Below are positions 14,049 through 23,879 of a DNA stretch of 64,000 nucleotides, piece after piece. How positions within the stretch are numbered: position 1 is the first letter of the stretch; each line of letters begins with the position of its first letter. The notes below the pieces were generated by a model. That model ran no database searches. It saw only the letters and a list, made by a program, of their open reading frames with translations, and was not told the origin of the DNA. The DNA is from Malaya genurostris (Eukaryota > Arthropoda > Insecta > Diptera > Culicidae): the NCBI RefSeq assembly GCF_030247185.1, contig NC_080572.1:175094975-175158974 (forward strand). Reading direction: 5' to 3'. The position numbers were made by a program, and so were the translations under genes.

Positions 14049-14535
14049 TCAACATATCGGCTGGTATTTCACGAATAAATGCTTCAATATTGGCTTCCAG
14101 TGCGTTAATCGAGCCTTAACATGGCTCCACAAGAAATAGTCCAGAGGCGTTAAATCACACGATCTAGGTGGCCAACTGAAACAAAACGTGAGATAAACTG
14201 TTAACTGAAGGCGGCTCTCAATTCGGTCATTGTTTCGCGTGCCGCGTGGAATGTGACACAGTCTTCTGGAAACCACATTCTTCCATTTTGGGCAAAAAAA
14301 TCATCAAGCATCACACGGTAGCGCTCGCCATTCACAGTAACGTTCCGCCCATCGTCGCCTTTGAAGAAGTAAGGCCCGATGATACCACCGGCCCATAATC
14401 CACACCAAACAGTGACTTTTTTGAGCTGCATTGGTAGCTCTTGGAATGCTTCTGGCTGGTCTTGACTTCAAATGCGGCAATTTCGCTTGTTGACTTAATC
14501 ATTGAACCAGAAATGAGCTTCGTTGCTGAACACAA
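14049..14535 (-). pseudogene. Tc1/mariner-superfamily transposase relic
   Basis: Read on the minus strand, three overlapping frames give pieces of one DDE-type transposase in the right order: VTVWCGLWAGGIIGPYF, then NVTVNGERYRVML, then CVTFHAARETMTELRAAF, then WPPRSCDLTPLDYFLW. The last is the block around the third acidic residue. At least one frameshift and an internal break (around 14190-14220) separate them. The N-terminal DNA-binding part and the ends of the element are not visible. It is clearly dead; the exact family is not assigned. Confidence 0.8.
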
Positions 14536-14731
14536 TTTTTAGGAAAAAAAATCTCTCAACTGAGCATGAACTTTGATAGCAGAATTCAATCATATACTAG
14601 CGTTTTTGGTCGTAGGTCGATTAAATTATAGATCAAACTGAACAAGTTTGACAATGAGGCGTGATCTGTCAAAAACAGAGTTGCGAAAAAAGAAACCAGC
14701 AAAAAATCACTTTTTTTATAAAGGAATTATA

Positions 14732-15658
14732 CAGGGTCCGGCACTCGAAGTGTAACCAATTAAAAAGGCCATAAATTCAGTTTGGAAAATTATTTTTACT
14801 TAATTCAAAGTTCAAAATGTGTAAAAATAATACAAAATTCAGAATCAATTCACTTTTGCTCGATATGACCACCTTTTGCCTTGACTTGGTGACTTGAGAG
14901 AGCGAAGGAGTTGCTTCGTTTGGCCGAAAGCGGTCAATTTCCGAACATTGTATTTTCTGACGAGAAAATTTTTCCAATTGAGCAATTTTTAAACTCTCAA
15001 AACGATAGGGTTTACTTGACCGACCGTTCATACGAGAATTTGAGTCATCGATTGGCCACCAGGAGGCAGCACCCGCAACAGATAATGGTTTGGGCCGATG
15101 TAACCGCAGATGGGCGCTCTCCAATCGTTTTCATCGAGCCTGGCGTCAAGGTAAATGCGACATATTATCGGGAAAGTATTCTGGAGGTTGCTTTGAAGCC
15201 GTGGGCAGACAAACATTTCGGTGGCAGACCATGGACGTTTCAGCAGGACTCGGCACCGTCTCACAAAGCTCGAGTGAACCAAGAATGGCTGAAAAACAAC
15301 GTTCCGAACTTCATCACGTCCACACAATGGCTCTCGAATTCACCAGATGCGAATCCAATGGATTATTTTGGAGAGCAAAGTCCGAACTAAAAGATACACC
15401 AGTCTCGAGGCGCTGAAAAAAGTTATTGTCCGCGAGTGGGCCAAAATACCTGCAAGTCACATTCGGCCAAACGAAGCAACTCCTTCGCTCTCTCAAGTCA
15501 TCAAGTCAAGGCAAAAGGTGGTCATATCGAGCAAAAGTGAATTGATTCTGAATTTTGTATTATTTTTACACATTTTGTACTTTGAATTAAGTAAAAGTAA
15601 TGTTCCAAACTGAATTTATGGACTTTTTAATTGGTTACACTTCGAGTGCCGGACCCTG
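14732..15658 (+). mobile_element. DD37D (maT-like) element with 197-bp inverted ends
   Basis: The ends start CAGGGTCCGGCACTCGAAGT and are flanked by TA (14730-14731 and 15659-15660). The terminal repeats are unusually long: 14732-14928 and 15462-15658 are inverted copies that differ at only a few positions by eye. Between them lies about 530 bp of transposase sequence. At 927 bp the element is shorter than an autonomous one, and the N-terminal DNA-binding region is missing, so it is an internally deleted, foldback-like derivative. Confidence 0.88.
14911..15462 (+). pseudogene. DD37D transposase fragment
   Basis: The frame runs from the left terminal repeat through the catalytic domain. The first aspartate is in FSDEKIF, the second in FQQDSAPSH and the third in DANPMDY. 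There are 37 residues between the second and third, which is the DD37D spacing typical of maT elements. After MDYF the frame shifts, and the C-terminal part (YTSLEALKKVIVREWAKIP) continues in the next frame before running into the right terminal repeat. About 160 residues are readable, against roughly 340 in a complete enzyme. The frame opens with TTG inside the inverted repeat, so no natural start is left. Confidence 0.85.
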
Positions 15659-15828
15659 TACTCAGTCAAAGACAGACGACTTTTTGGTTTTCTTTCTCAT
15701 TCTCCTATTCCCTGTTGAAGTAAAAAAATCCATGAGAGTACTAACACAAACATAAATTGATAAAGTTAATTGTTCTTTGCAAAAAGTATTTAGTATCGTT
15801 TACTGCACAAGCGCATCTTTTTCTAACT

Positions 15829-16559
15829 AACTTGGGGGTACTCAAGGTGCTCATCTCGGACCCTTTTTATTTTTGCTGTATCTGAATGATTTGAGCCTTG
15901 CGCTACAATGTCAAAAAGTGTCATTCGCCGACGTTTTTAAATTGTATCATCTTATTAAAAACCTAGAACATTCCAGATTCTAGGAGAAACAGTTAGATAT
16001 CTTCTCTAGTTGATGCGACCTCAATGCGAATAGTCTTGAACGCTTCAAAATGTTCCGTCATTTCTTTTTCACGCAAACGAACAGCATTTGTATTCAACTA
16101 GACTTTTTCCCAAACTATTCTCAAACGAGATTCGACTGTCAAGGACTTAGTAGTACTGTTGGATTCAAAACTTAATGTGAAGGATCACGTAGAATACACA
16201 ATCTCTAAGGCTTCCAAGATGCTAGGATGTACATTTCGCATTACAAAGGACCTTAATATTACTATTCAGCATAAATTTATTCAGTTTGCCCTTCGCAGTC
16301 ACAATCGAGACATCTCTAGAGCTTATTTTGGTGTCGGATTTGTTACAATCTCTAACTGATTTCCCCGAATTGTTACATAAACTGAACTCTCGCAATCTCC
16401 GATCTAATCCATTTCTCAGAATTCAATTCGCTCGCACTTATCTAGCTATGACGAACCGTTTTTGAGTATGGGTCGTCTATTTAATCGATGTTCTCCCGTG
16501 TTCGATTTTCAACTATCTTGCAACTTATAAAAAAAATTATTTCTAAATTCCTTCTCTAG
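15829..16559 (+). pseudogene. Non-LTR retrotransposon reverse transcriptase relic
   Basis: Pieces of a reverse transcriptase read in order: QGAHLGPFLFLLYLNDL (motif with QG and the strand before the active site), then VSFADVFKLYHLIK, where the expected ADD is ADV, then a DSKLNVKDHVEY block with ISKASKMLGCTFR. Several frameshifts and stops separate them. The 5' part is missing. A mariner has inserted at 16560/16561, and the 3' end continues at 17407. The closest type is a Jockey/I-like LINE, but the clade is not settled. Confidence 0.75.
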
Positions 16560-16561
16560 TA

Positions 16562-17404
16562 ACACATGGATCAATAAGTCCCGAGACTAAAGCAGAGATG
16601 GCGCTCGTAGTAAACCAGTAACCACGTCTTTCTAAAGTACTAACCTTTGCTTGAAACGGGTCAAAATTTCAAGTCGATCCGACCAAAAACAGCTGAGTTA
16701 TCGAGGTTGGAGTAATGTCGTTTTGTAGTTTGTTTAAAAAATGGAAAAAACGAGTTTCGGGTTTTGATAAAACATTGTTTTTTAATGGGTAAAAACACCG
16801 TGCAAGCGAAACAATGGATTGAAATTTTTTTCCGGGCTCTTGTCCATCAAAAGCAACGATTTGTCGGTGGTGGCCGTTACACCGGAAAATGTGAGTGAAG
16901 TGACAAAAATTATAATGAAAGATCGTAAAGTGAAGCTCCGTGAGATTGCTGAGATGACACAGATATCACATGGAAGTGTATTTACTATCCTTCATGAAAA
17001 ATTGGGCATGAAAAAGTTTTTTTCCAAGTGGGTGCCGCGATTGCTTTTGATGGAACAAAATGCACCCTGTCACAAGTGGCGAAATTGAACGAATTGGGCT
17101 TTGATCTGCTTCCCCACCCCTCATACTCTCCAGATTTAACCCCCAGTGACTACTGGCTCTTTGCTGATCTTAAAAAAATAGTCCAGGGAAAAAGATTTGG
17201 CTCAAAGGAGGAGGTCATCGCTGAAACTGAAGCTTATTTTGAAGCGAAAGATAATTTTTTTTATAAACATGGTATTGAAAAATTGGAAAAACGTTTGAAC
17301 CATTGTATCACCTTAAAAGGTGATTATGTTGATGAATAAAAAAAAAATTTGCAAAAAAAAATGTTGTTTCCATTGTTAGTCTCGGGACTTATTGATCCAT
17401 GTGT
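16562..17404 (+). mobile_element. Irritans-type mariner, internally deleted copy
   Basis: The ends begin ACACATGGATCAATAAGTCC and are perfect inverted repeats for about 28 bp, flanked by TA (16560-16561 and 17405-17406). The element is 843 bp. The related copy at 23818 is 1273 bp without its insertion, so about 430 bp is missing here. It sits inside the LINE relic and is younger than it. Confidence 0.93.
16741..17339 (+). pseudogene. Mariner transposase, internally deleted
   Basis: The start ATG at 16741 is followed almost at once by a one-base deletion in the run before CGAG. The N-terminal part (GKNTVQAKQWIE, then ENVSEVTKIIMKDRKVKLREIAEMTQ) is joined by deletion to the C-terminal part. 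The deletion removes the first two catalytic aspartates. The third lies in SPDLTPSDYWLF, and the C-terminus (EEVIAETEAYFEAKD to GDYVDE) is intact. The C-terminus resembles that of irritans-subfamily mariners such as those of horn fly. Confidence 0.9.
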
Positions 17405-17406
17405 TA

Positions 17407-17575
17407 CTTAAGTATTAAAATTGGCAGCTAGATTAGTTTTAATTATTATTAATAAGTGTATGAGAATGTATCTGTTAGATTATTGTAATCTGTTGATATG
17501 TGAAAATGAGAAGGTTTTATGTCTGACGAAAAGAGTGACTTCTCTGCTCCTAATAAATAAATAAATAAATAAAAT
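17407..17575 (+). mobile_element. 3' end of the interrupted LINE with (TAAA)n tail
   Basis: The sequence directly after the mariner continues the LINE relic and ends in a run of five TAAA-type units at about 17553-17575. A short tandem tail is normal for several LINE clades. No poly(A) signal or target duplication is evident. Confidence 0.6.
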
Positions 17576-18050
17576 GAAGGAATTTTTTTATTTATTTATT
17601 TTTTGTTTATTTTTGGGAGCAATATTTTCATCACCATCCGAAAAAAGTTCATTTTTTCAATGCAAACGTTACATTCTGTAGAAAATACACATCGTTAAAG
17701 TCTTCGATGAGTCACAAAACTGCATAAGCATTCACAGTAACAAAAACAAACTGATTGTGGTTTCGATCACATATGTTTAAAACCCGCTCTATATCTATTT
17801 GTGGAGCACAACAATCCATTAGGCTTGAGATGAGACGACAATTCACTGTATAAATCATTCACGAATAGCATGAGAAGGAGTGGTCCTAAGTGGCTCCCTT
17901 GTTTCGACTCGTGAGTAACAGAAAGAGTCTTCTTAACGTGCATCAATACTGTTCCAACTTGTAGGCCATGTTAATAACTTGGGTGGTTCAGGTTTCAGAA
18001 ATACCGGTCAAAAACTACAAAGTCTAAAAAACGATTTTTTCAATCACTTC
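17576..18050. other. Unannotated spacer
   Basis: No gene or clear element is seen. A TTTATTTATT run at 17587-17610 faces the TAAA tail just before it and may be part of the same junction. Confidence 0.4.
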
Positions 18051-18064
18051 AGTAATGCACACAC

Positions 18065-18227
18065 TCGGGGGAAGGGTATAGCGTGATGGGATAGTCGATG
18101 CCTTTCACGCAGCCCGCCTGGGTTCGATTCCCAACCCCGCACATAGGGTCAGAAAGATTTTCTGGTCCGAAGAGGCGAATGACTTAAGATGTTAAAGCCT
18201 CTATAATTGAAACAAAAAAAAAAAAAA
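18065..18227 (+). mobile_element. tRNA-derived SINE (Feilai-like), full length
   Basis: A tRNA-like head carries an A box around TAGCGTGATGGGATAGTC and a B box GGTTCGATTCC at about 18120. It is followed by a tRNA-unrelated body (GGTCCGAAGAGGCGAATGAC) and a poly(A) tail of about 15. The direct repeat AGTAATGCACAC lies before the element (18051-18062) and again after the tail (18228-18240), as expected for LINE-driven retroposition. Feilai is the known tRNA-related SINE of Aedes; the assignment is from memory of its layout. Confidence 0.85.
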
Positions 18228-18414
18228 AGTAATGCACACTAATATTTGCTATAGATGGCGTGGTAGTCCATGTAGTAGCAGCCATGCAATGATTCTGTAC
18301 GCTGAGAATCGACAGCGAAGTCTGTTGAAACCCCAAAGGGTTAAATTCCACAACGGGAATGTAATGCCAAGACTTTACTTTGCCACGAAATCTAGACAAT
18401 GACAATCCTAGAGA

Positions 18415-18680
18415 ACCGAATTCACTCTCGTGCTGACCGACTGTCTATTGTTGCGTAATCAGTCTTCTTCTCTGGCGTATAATAATGGATCCTGGTTTCG
18501 TCAACAGTTACCATCTGAAACCCAACGTCCAACCGAATACGCAGTAGCCTCGCCAAATATGCTTATAAATAAATTAATAAATAGCGGGTTTTATCAACAG
18601 TGATTCCACGAAACTCTCGAAACCAACATTTCATGGTGTAATCGGAAGGAGCACTATCCTCGTAATATTTGTCCAACTTT
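18415..18680 (-). pseudogene. Mariner-type transposase relic
   Basis: On the minus strand, a stretch at the high-coordinate end reads LDKYYEDSAPSDYTMKCWF, a helix-turn-helix piece. Further down comes MVTVDETRIHYYTPEKKTDY, the block with the first catalytic aspartate. The part between the two is mostly deleted and contains stops. The remaining catalytic blocks and the element ends were not found. Confidence 0.7.
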
Positions 18681-18889
18681 TACCTTTTTTTAAATTGTTT
18701 GAAAAAAAGGAAAATCTATTTTCGTTATTTCGTTTTTATAGCCCCTTTGGCCCCCCTTTGTTACGTGTCTACTTGCAATAGAATGGCACATTGCACTAAC
18801 ACAAAAATTGAATGATCATATTCACAACACAAATTAATTTCGATTATTTCCATATTTCAGTGTTGATTGAATTCAACAGCACTTTTATT

Positions 18890-19690
18890 ACTTTCGAACC
18901 CTACTGACTACGGAGATAAACATTGAGGCTCATTATTTTCACTTCTTCGACACGTTCGCAATTTTCATCCATATTTACAGATTCTTTCAACATGAAAGAG
19001 ACCTTTCTTATCCAGCACACTATGGCAAGTCGGTCGCTTTCGATTGCGTTACCATCTCGGCTGGCCCATTTCGATAGCATCGGGAAGAATCCAACGCTTG
19101 GGGAAAAACCTTTTGGCTTCAGCCAGTGCAATTCTAATACCTTCTGCAGCCAATGGCTTACCTGAAGGTACGTAGTACTATTTCAAAGTACATTGTTGCA
19201 TCAAAACGGGCGAGATCAAACATAAACATTGCTCGTTACATAAGTTCAGTAATCGAATTGAAACCTTTTGAACTTTTGTAGCCCTCTTAACAAATTGCTA
19301 TTAGTTTTAGCTGCAGCCACCCGCAAAGAGCGCAGGTAAAGTGTCTTGCTAAGCTGTTGAATAAGGTGATAACTTCCCAGCTCGAAGCGGAGAACGGCCG
19401 CATCGGATGATTTTGCTGATTAAATTTGTTTCCTCGATCTTTCTGCATCGGCCGATTGGAAGTATTCCTCCACAGTGCAACATACGATGAACAAAGCATT
19501 CAACAACAAACTGTGTACTTTAGCACTTGTTTTGACATTGATTACCAATATCGAGAATATTTTTATTCGTATGAGCTGTGAAGATTCTGTTGTTCGCGTA
19601 CTAGACAGTAAAATTGTTCCGTTGAACCAACATGACATCCACATCCGAGATCCCGAGACAAGAGCCGTGCAAGGATTATTTTTATAACAA
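18890..19690 (-). other. Unrecognised coding-like stretch
   Basis: On the minus strand around 19040-19165 the text reads PLAAEGIRIALAEAKRFF and then PKRWILPDAIEMGQPRW before a stop, with codon-like base use. Its upstream edge matches a splice donor pattern (CAG then GTAAGC) on the same strand. Further frames at 19290-19690 show nothing I know. This may be a fragment of a retroposed gene or unknown transposon. Confidence 0.25.
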
Positions 19691-19867
19691 CAAAATGAGC
19701 AAAACAGATGGTTTTAAAAGTTGCATCAGATGTTACTTCGCCATAAGTATAAGTTACAAGCCTTGAGTTACAAGTATAAGGAGTAAATCCTCAGTCGGTA
19801 TTGAACAGTCGTTCGCACCGCACGCTCATAGCTCTTTGCTCCTTATTATTGAGAAAATAAGTTTATT

Positions 19868-20130
19868 TTCAGTGTATATTTTTTTAAAGTGCCCTATTGA
19901 TTTCCTACAACTTATTTCTGAACGCCATTTTTGTACGATGAACGGTTTCCGAATTACACTGATTTTTTTTATTTAGCTTTTTCGGATTATTTTATAATTA
20001 TTGAGAAAAAAAATCAAAATTTTTTTCAGTGTATATTTTTTTAAAGTGTCCAATCGATTCCCTACAACTTCTTCCGGAACGCCATTTTTGTACAATTAAC
20101 GATTTCCGAGTTACAACGATTTGAAAAATA
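19868..20130 (+). repeat. Imperfect direct duplication, ~158-bp period
   Basis: The phrase TTCAGTGTATATTTTTTTAA opens two similar blocks, at about 19868 and 20026. Each continues through CGATT..CCTACAACTT and a CGCCATTTTTGTAC segment. The two units are diverged. They lie just upstream of Juan-like copy 1 but do not resemble its coding parts. Confidence 0.6.
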
Positions 20131-20319
20131 CAATTTTTGTGAAATGGAAAAATACATACGCCCTTTTTAAAAATCAGTCGTGAGACAGATTGACCTCTCC
20201 ATTGGTTCAAAACTTATGGTTTGCCATACTGAAGCCATGTGCAAAGTTTCATCCAAATCAGAGAAGGTCGATTCAGATTTTTTCATCTACTCATTTCTGG
20301 AATTGCTCAGTTTCATTGA

Positions 20320-20560
20320 TTCAAGGCTTCAGTCTTTTTCAAGGCTACCTGAGTCACTAACCGTCTTTTTAAGACTAACAATTAGTCAGCCGTTCTCAAG
20401 GCTGTACAAAGAGTGATATTCTAATATAATCAGCCTTTTTCAAGACTAAGAAATTAATCAACCTTTTTTCAGGCTAGCTATTCAAAGAACTATTCTTCGA
20501 ACTAATCAGTCTTTATTAAGACTACCACAAAATCAGTCTTTATCAAGACTTTTCCAACTA
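20320..20560 (+). promoter_or_regulatory. Iterated hairpin motif in the Juan-like 5' leader
   Basis: About seven copies of a motif close to CAGTCTTTTTCAAGACT occur in 240 bp. Each is itself an imperfect inverted repeat (AGTCTT facing AAGACT). Jockey-clade elements carry internal promoters in their 5' leaders, so these may be promoter or protein-binding units, but that is inference. Confidence 0.5.
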
Positions 20561-20622
20561 GAAGTCTACTCGAAGAATAATTTAGCCTAGTTAAATTAAT
20601 TTCAAATTTCATTCATTTCAAA

Positions 20623-21646
20623 AATGCCTGCGTCCAACCGCAAAGGCAACAAGCCTAAGGCTCAAAATAATTCAATACGGAATAAATCACAATCCGTTAT
20701 TCTACATTTTTCTTAGAACATTCACGATCTTATAGAATCTGAATGTAAAAATAAAAGACAACGGACGGATTTCCCTTCCGTTGATTCTATGCCGTCTAAC
20801 AATATTTACGAGATTCTTCCTGAATCCGATTGTAGCGACATAGAAGAAAATTCTTCAAAAATTCTCAAAATGGACGCTTGTCGTTCTGGGAAGAAACAAC
20901 AATCCATGCCACCAGTAACGGTGATGATTTCCGACTTCAAAGCATACCGCACTGAGCTTTCTACTTTTCTCCCGGAAGTAAAATTATCTTTTCAAATCGG
21001 ACGAAGAGGAGAATGTCGAGTCTTGGTTGACGGATTGGAAGATTACGAACGTCTTATCCGATATTTGTCCGAGAAACTTCATAAATTTTATTCATATGAT
21101 ATAAAATCAGACAGACCCTTCAAGGCTGTCTTGAATGGCTTATCAACTGATCAAAGTACTGATGAAATTAAAAATGAACTAAATGAATTGCTTGTTTTTG
21201 CCCCTTTCCAAGTAATACTTATGAAAAAAAGAGCGAATGGTACTTCTAAACCACGCTCTGGAATTCCCCATGAACTTTACCTAATACAGTTCAATCGAAG
21301 TGATGTAAACAATTTGAAAACTTTAGAAAAAGTACGTTTCATTTCCCACATTAAAATTCATTGGGAACATTATAAACGGCGTAATGGTATTGCAAACTTA
21401 ACGCAATGTCGTCGTTGCCAAGGCTTCGGCCATGGAACCAAAAATTGTCATATGGATATACGGTGTTTGAATTGTGGTAAATCGCATTCGAAAGACGTTT
21501 GTCCAATGAATGAGACCACTGATCAATTTTCATATTCATATTGCGATGGAAATCATAAAACCAATTATTTGAAATGTACTGTGATGGAAAAAAATTTATA
21601 CGCTCGTTCGCTTAGACAACAAGTCAAATCAACGACCTTAAATTAA
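20623..21646 (+). pseudogene. Juan-like ORF1 (gag-like, zinc knuckle), frameshifted
   Basis: The natural start is probably the ATG at 20623 (MPASNRKGNKPKAQN). That frame stops at about 20716, and the protein continues in another frame that is open from 20789 (MPSNNIYEILPESD) for 285 residues. Three cysteine knuckles end it: CRRCQGFGHGTKNC (C-x2-C-x4-H-x4-C), CLNCGKSHSKDVC, and YCDGNHKTNYLKC, at residues 207-263 of the open part. Jockey ORF1 proteins bind RNA and form the retrotransposition particle. A stop follows soon after the knuckles, so the C-terminal tail is lost or out of frame. Confidence 0.88.
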
Positions 21647-22051
21647 CAAAACGTACCTGACCGTTACAAATGCCACGCCCAATTCTTCTAAAGCCCATAT
21701 TTATTCGAATTTAAAAAAAAAACAGGTACGCCTTCCAGTTCATCTTCTAACGAAAACAATTTGTTAATAGGTAGATCGGCTAAATCATTTAATCAATTCT
21801 AATGGCAGTTACACTAGTGTAACAGGTAGACGTCTACCTACCAATATACCTTCAATGCCATTCGCTTCTGTAAACGAAGTCGATTTAGGCGATATAACGG
21901 AAAATAAATTGATCTACCTACAAGATGAACTTTTTCAAATGATCATCCGAATGAATTCGACTTCATCACTTTTTGAAGCATTTCAAATCTGATAGCAATT
22001 TGCAAATAATAGTATAATGAATTCAAAATTTAACAGTGATGTTAAATAATG

Positions 22052-22395
22052 GTTTGAATATTTTAAATTGGAATGCTCGATCTTAAAAATCGAGTGAAGA
22101 TGAATTTTATAATTTTCTCAAAGTTCACAAAATTCATATTGCCATTGTTACAGAAACCTTTCTTAAACCAAATGTCAAATTGAAAAGCAATCCACATTAT
22201 GTGGTTCATCGATTTGACAGGTTTACTGGAATGGGCGGTGGAGTTGCCATTTTTGTCCAACGGCTAATTAAACATCGAATTTTACCTTCTTTCAATACTA
22301 AAGTTATTGAAAGTTTGGGAATCGAAGTTGAAACCATTCATGGAATTTATTTCATCGCTGGAGCTTATTTGCCATTCCAATGCAGCGGGATAAAG
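22052..22395 (+). pseudogene. Juan-like ORF2, endonuclease fragment
   Basis: The frame reads LNILNWNARS, a stop, then IAIVTETFLKPN and MGGGVAIFVQRL. These are the Asn and Glu blocks of the apurinic-type endonuclease that opens ORF2 in Jockey elements. The open part runs about 78 residues further to AGAYLPFQCSG and is then replaced by unrelated sequence. Confidence 0.85.
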
Positions 22396-22398
22396 ATT

Positions 22399-22779
22399 TA
22401 CACAGAAAAAATATGAATTTTACAGGTGAAATAATTCTACAAACATAACAAATTAACTTGTCAAAAGACTAACCAAATTTCGCACAGAATTTCACAGACT
22501 CCGAGTATAATTTTTATTTGGCTATCATTAGCCGCTATAAGGATTCATATGCATCAATAATTCATCGAGCAGATATGTGCTTCTATGGCTCAGTCGATAA
22601 CTGTCGTGCTTAGAAAGCTAATGTTTCTCGGTACAAGTCGCGCTGTTTCTATCGATCTTTTGTTTTTTATTTCATTCGATTTCAAGTCATGTAATTTTCA
22701 AATCACATAATTTTACATATTCTTGAATATAAATTTGAGTGAAATAAGACGCTCCATTTATGTGCATGTGAACTGTGCA
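22399..22779 (+). mobile_element. Short TIR element with tRNA-like module (element X), copy 1
   Basis: The left end TTACACAGAAAAAA and a degenerate right end AACTGTGCAA frame about 380 bp. Inside is a tRNA-like module: A box TGGCTCAGTCGATAACTG at about 22590 and B box GGTACAAGTCGCG at about 22631. The body after it (ATTTCAAGTCATGTAATTTTC, CGCTCCATTTATGTGCAT) matches the minus-strand copy at 31950-32287. The middle is longer than in that copy (AGACTCCGAG segment), so there may be an insertion. Confidence 0.65.
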
Positions 22780-22978
22780 AGCAATGATTTCGATATTCAG
22801 TAATTTTTTCAGGCGAATGTAAGTACATTAGAAATAATCGATTTTCCGGTTCATAAATATAAGTTTAAAAAAATAACGAAAAATTTGACCGGATGATGAA
22901 TTTCGCACTACACAGATAAATATATTTTGTGAATTTACATCTATTTTCATGCACATATTTGGAGCAGGTAATTAAACA

Positions 22979-23594
22979 TAAAGCTACATTACAATTTTGT
23001 AGGTTCCAATGTAATTTTACCACAAAACTAATCGTTAATTGAAAGATACAGTTATAATCATTGAAAATTCAATGCAATCCAATTTAGTTTTGCATCGATG
23101 AAGGTTTTCAATCAAAATTTTCGTGTACACCCAAACCTCCATTTACGTAACTTATATATGTATATATGTATTAATATACGTACGCATGTGTGCAAATATT
23201 TGTATTTCTTAATAAATATAAATATTTGTGAAGTAATAGCGATCATTTATATGTATAAATATATACACATTTACGCAAACGAGTGAGTGTATAAGCATAC
23301 ATACATACATATATAAGGTTCATAAATGGAGGTTTGGGTGTAGTAGTTCGTCTACATTTATTAAGAAATACAAATATTTGCACACATGCGTACGTATATT
23401 AATACATATATACATATATAAGTTACGTAAATGGAGGTTTGGGTGTACACGCAAATTTTGATTGAAAACCTTCATCGATGCAAAACTAAATTGGATTGCA
23501 TTGAATTTTCAATGATTATAACTGTATCTTTCAATTAACGATTAGTTTTGTGGTAAAATTACATTGGAACCTACAAAATTGTAATGTAGCTTTA
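22979..23594. repeat. Near-perfect 239-bp inverted repeat with 138-bp spacer
   Basis: Left arm 22979-23217 and right arm 23356-23594 are inverted copies of equal length, with a single difference by eye (TTTTCGTG against TTTGCGTG). The 138-bp spacer holds a degenerate third piece of the same sequence (AAATGGAGGTTTGGGTGTA near 23320). There are no transposon-like ends or target duplications. Such identity means a recent origin, ongoing gene conversion, or an artefact of sequencing or assembly. Confidence 0.92.
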
Positions 23595-23879
23595 GCTTTC
23601 TATTGTAGATACTGTGGTATCCTGAATTATGTGATATCCACATTGAGTATGATTGGGTTAGCGTGTAGCAGTGGGTGAGAGTGCGGAATAACGGTGGCTT
23701 GCGTTGAGTCAAAGGCCGCGAACGAGTGTCTAGAATATAAGTGGATATCCGCGGAAAGGAGAATATCACAGATAAGACAATCAAAGAACTGATATTTTGA
23801 GTTCTGATGAACATGTAACACATGGATCAATAAGTCCCGAGACTAACAATGAAAACAACATTTTTTTGCAATTTTTTTT

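Larger units (their letters stand above)
20300..22398 (+). mobile_element. Juan-like Jockey retrotransposon, copy 1 (3'-truncated)
   Basis: The 5' untranslated region, ORF1 with zinc knuckles and the start of ORF2 (endonuclease) are present in the normal order. The sequence stops within the endonuclease, where a TIR element begins at 22399. I see no continuation beyond it, so the reverse transcriptase part is lost. The 5' edge is a guess, set where the iterated leader motif begins. Juan elements are abundant in Aedes and Culex. Confidence 0.85.

Noticed and set aside
18065..18140. tRNA gene
   Set aside because: A and B boxes are present, but a SINE body, poly(A) tail and flanking direct repeat follow, so it is a SINE and not a functional tRNA gene. 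The same holds for 29642-29742 and 45729-45803.
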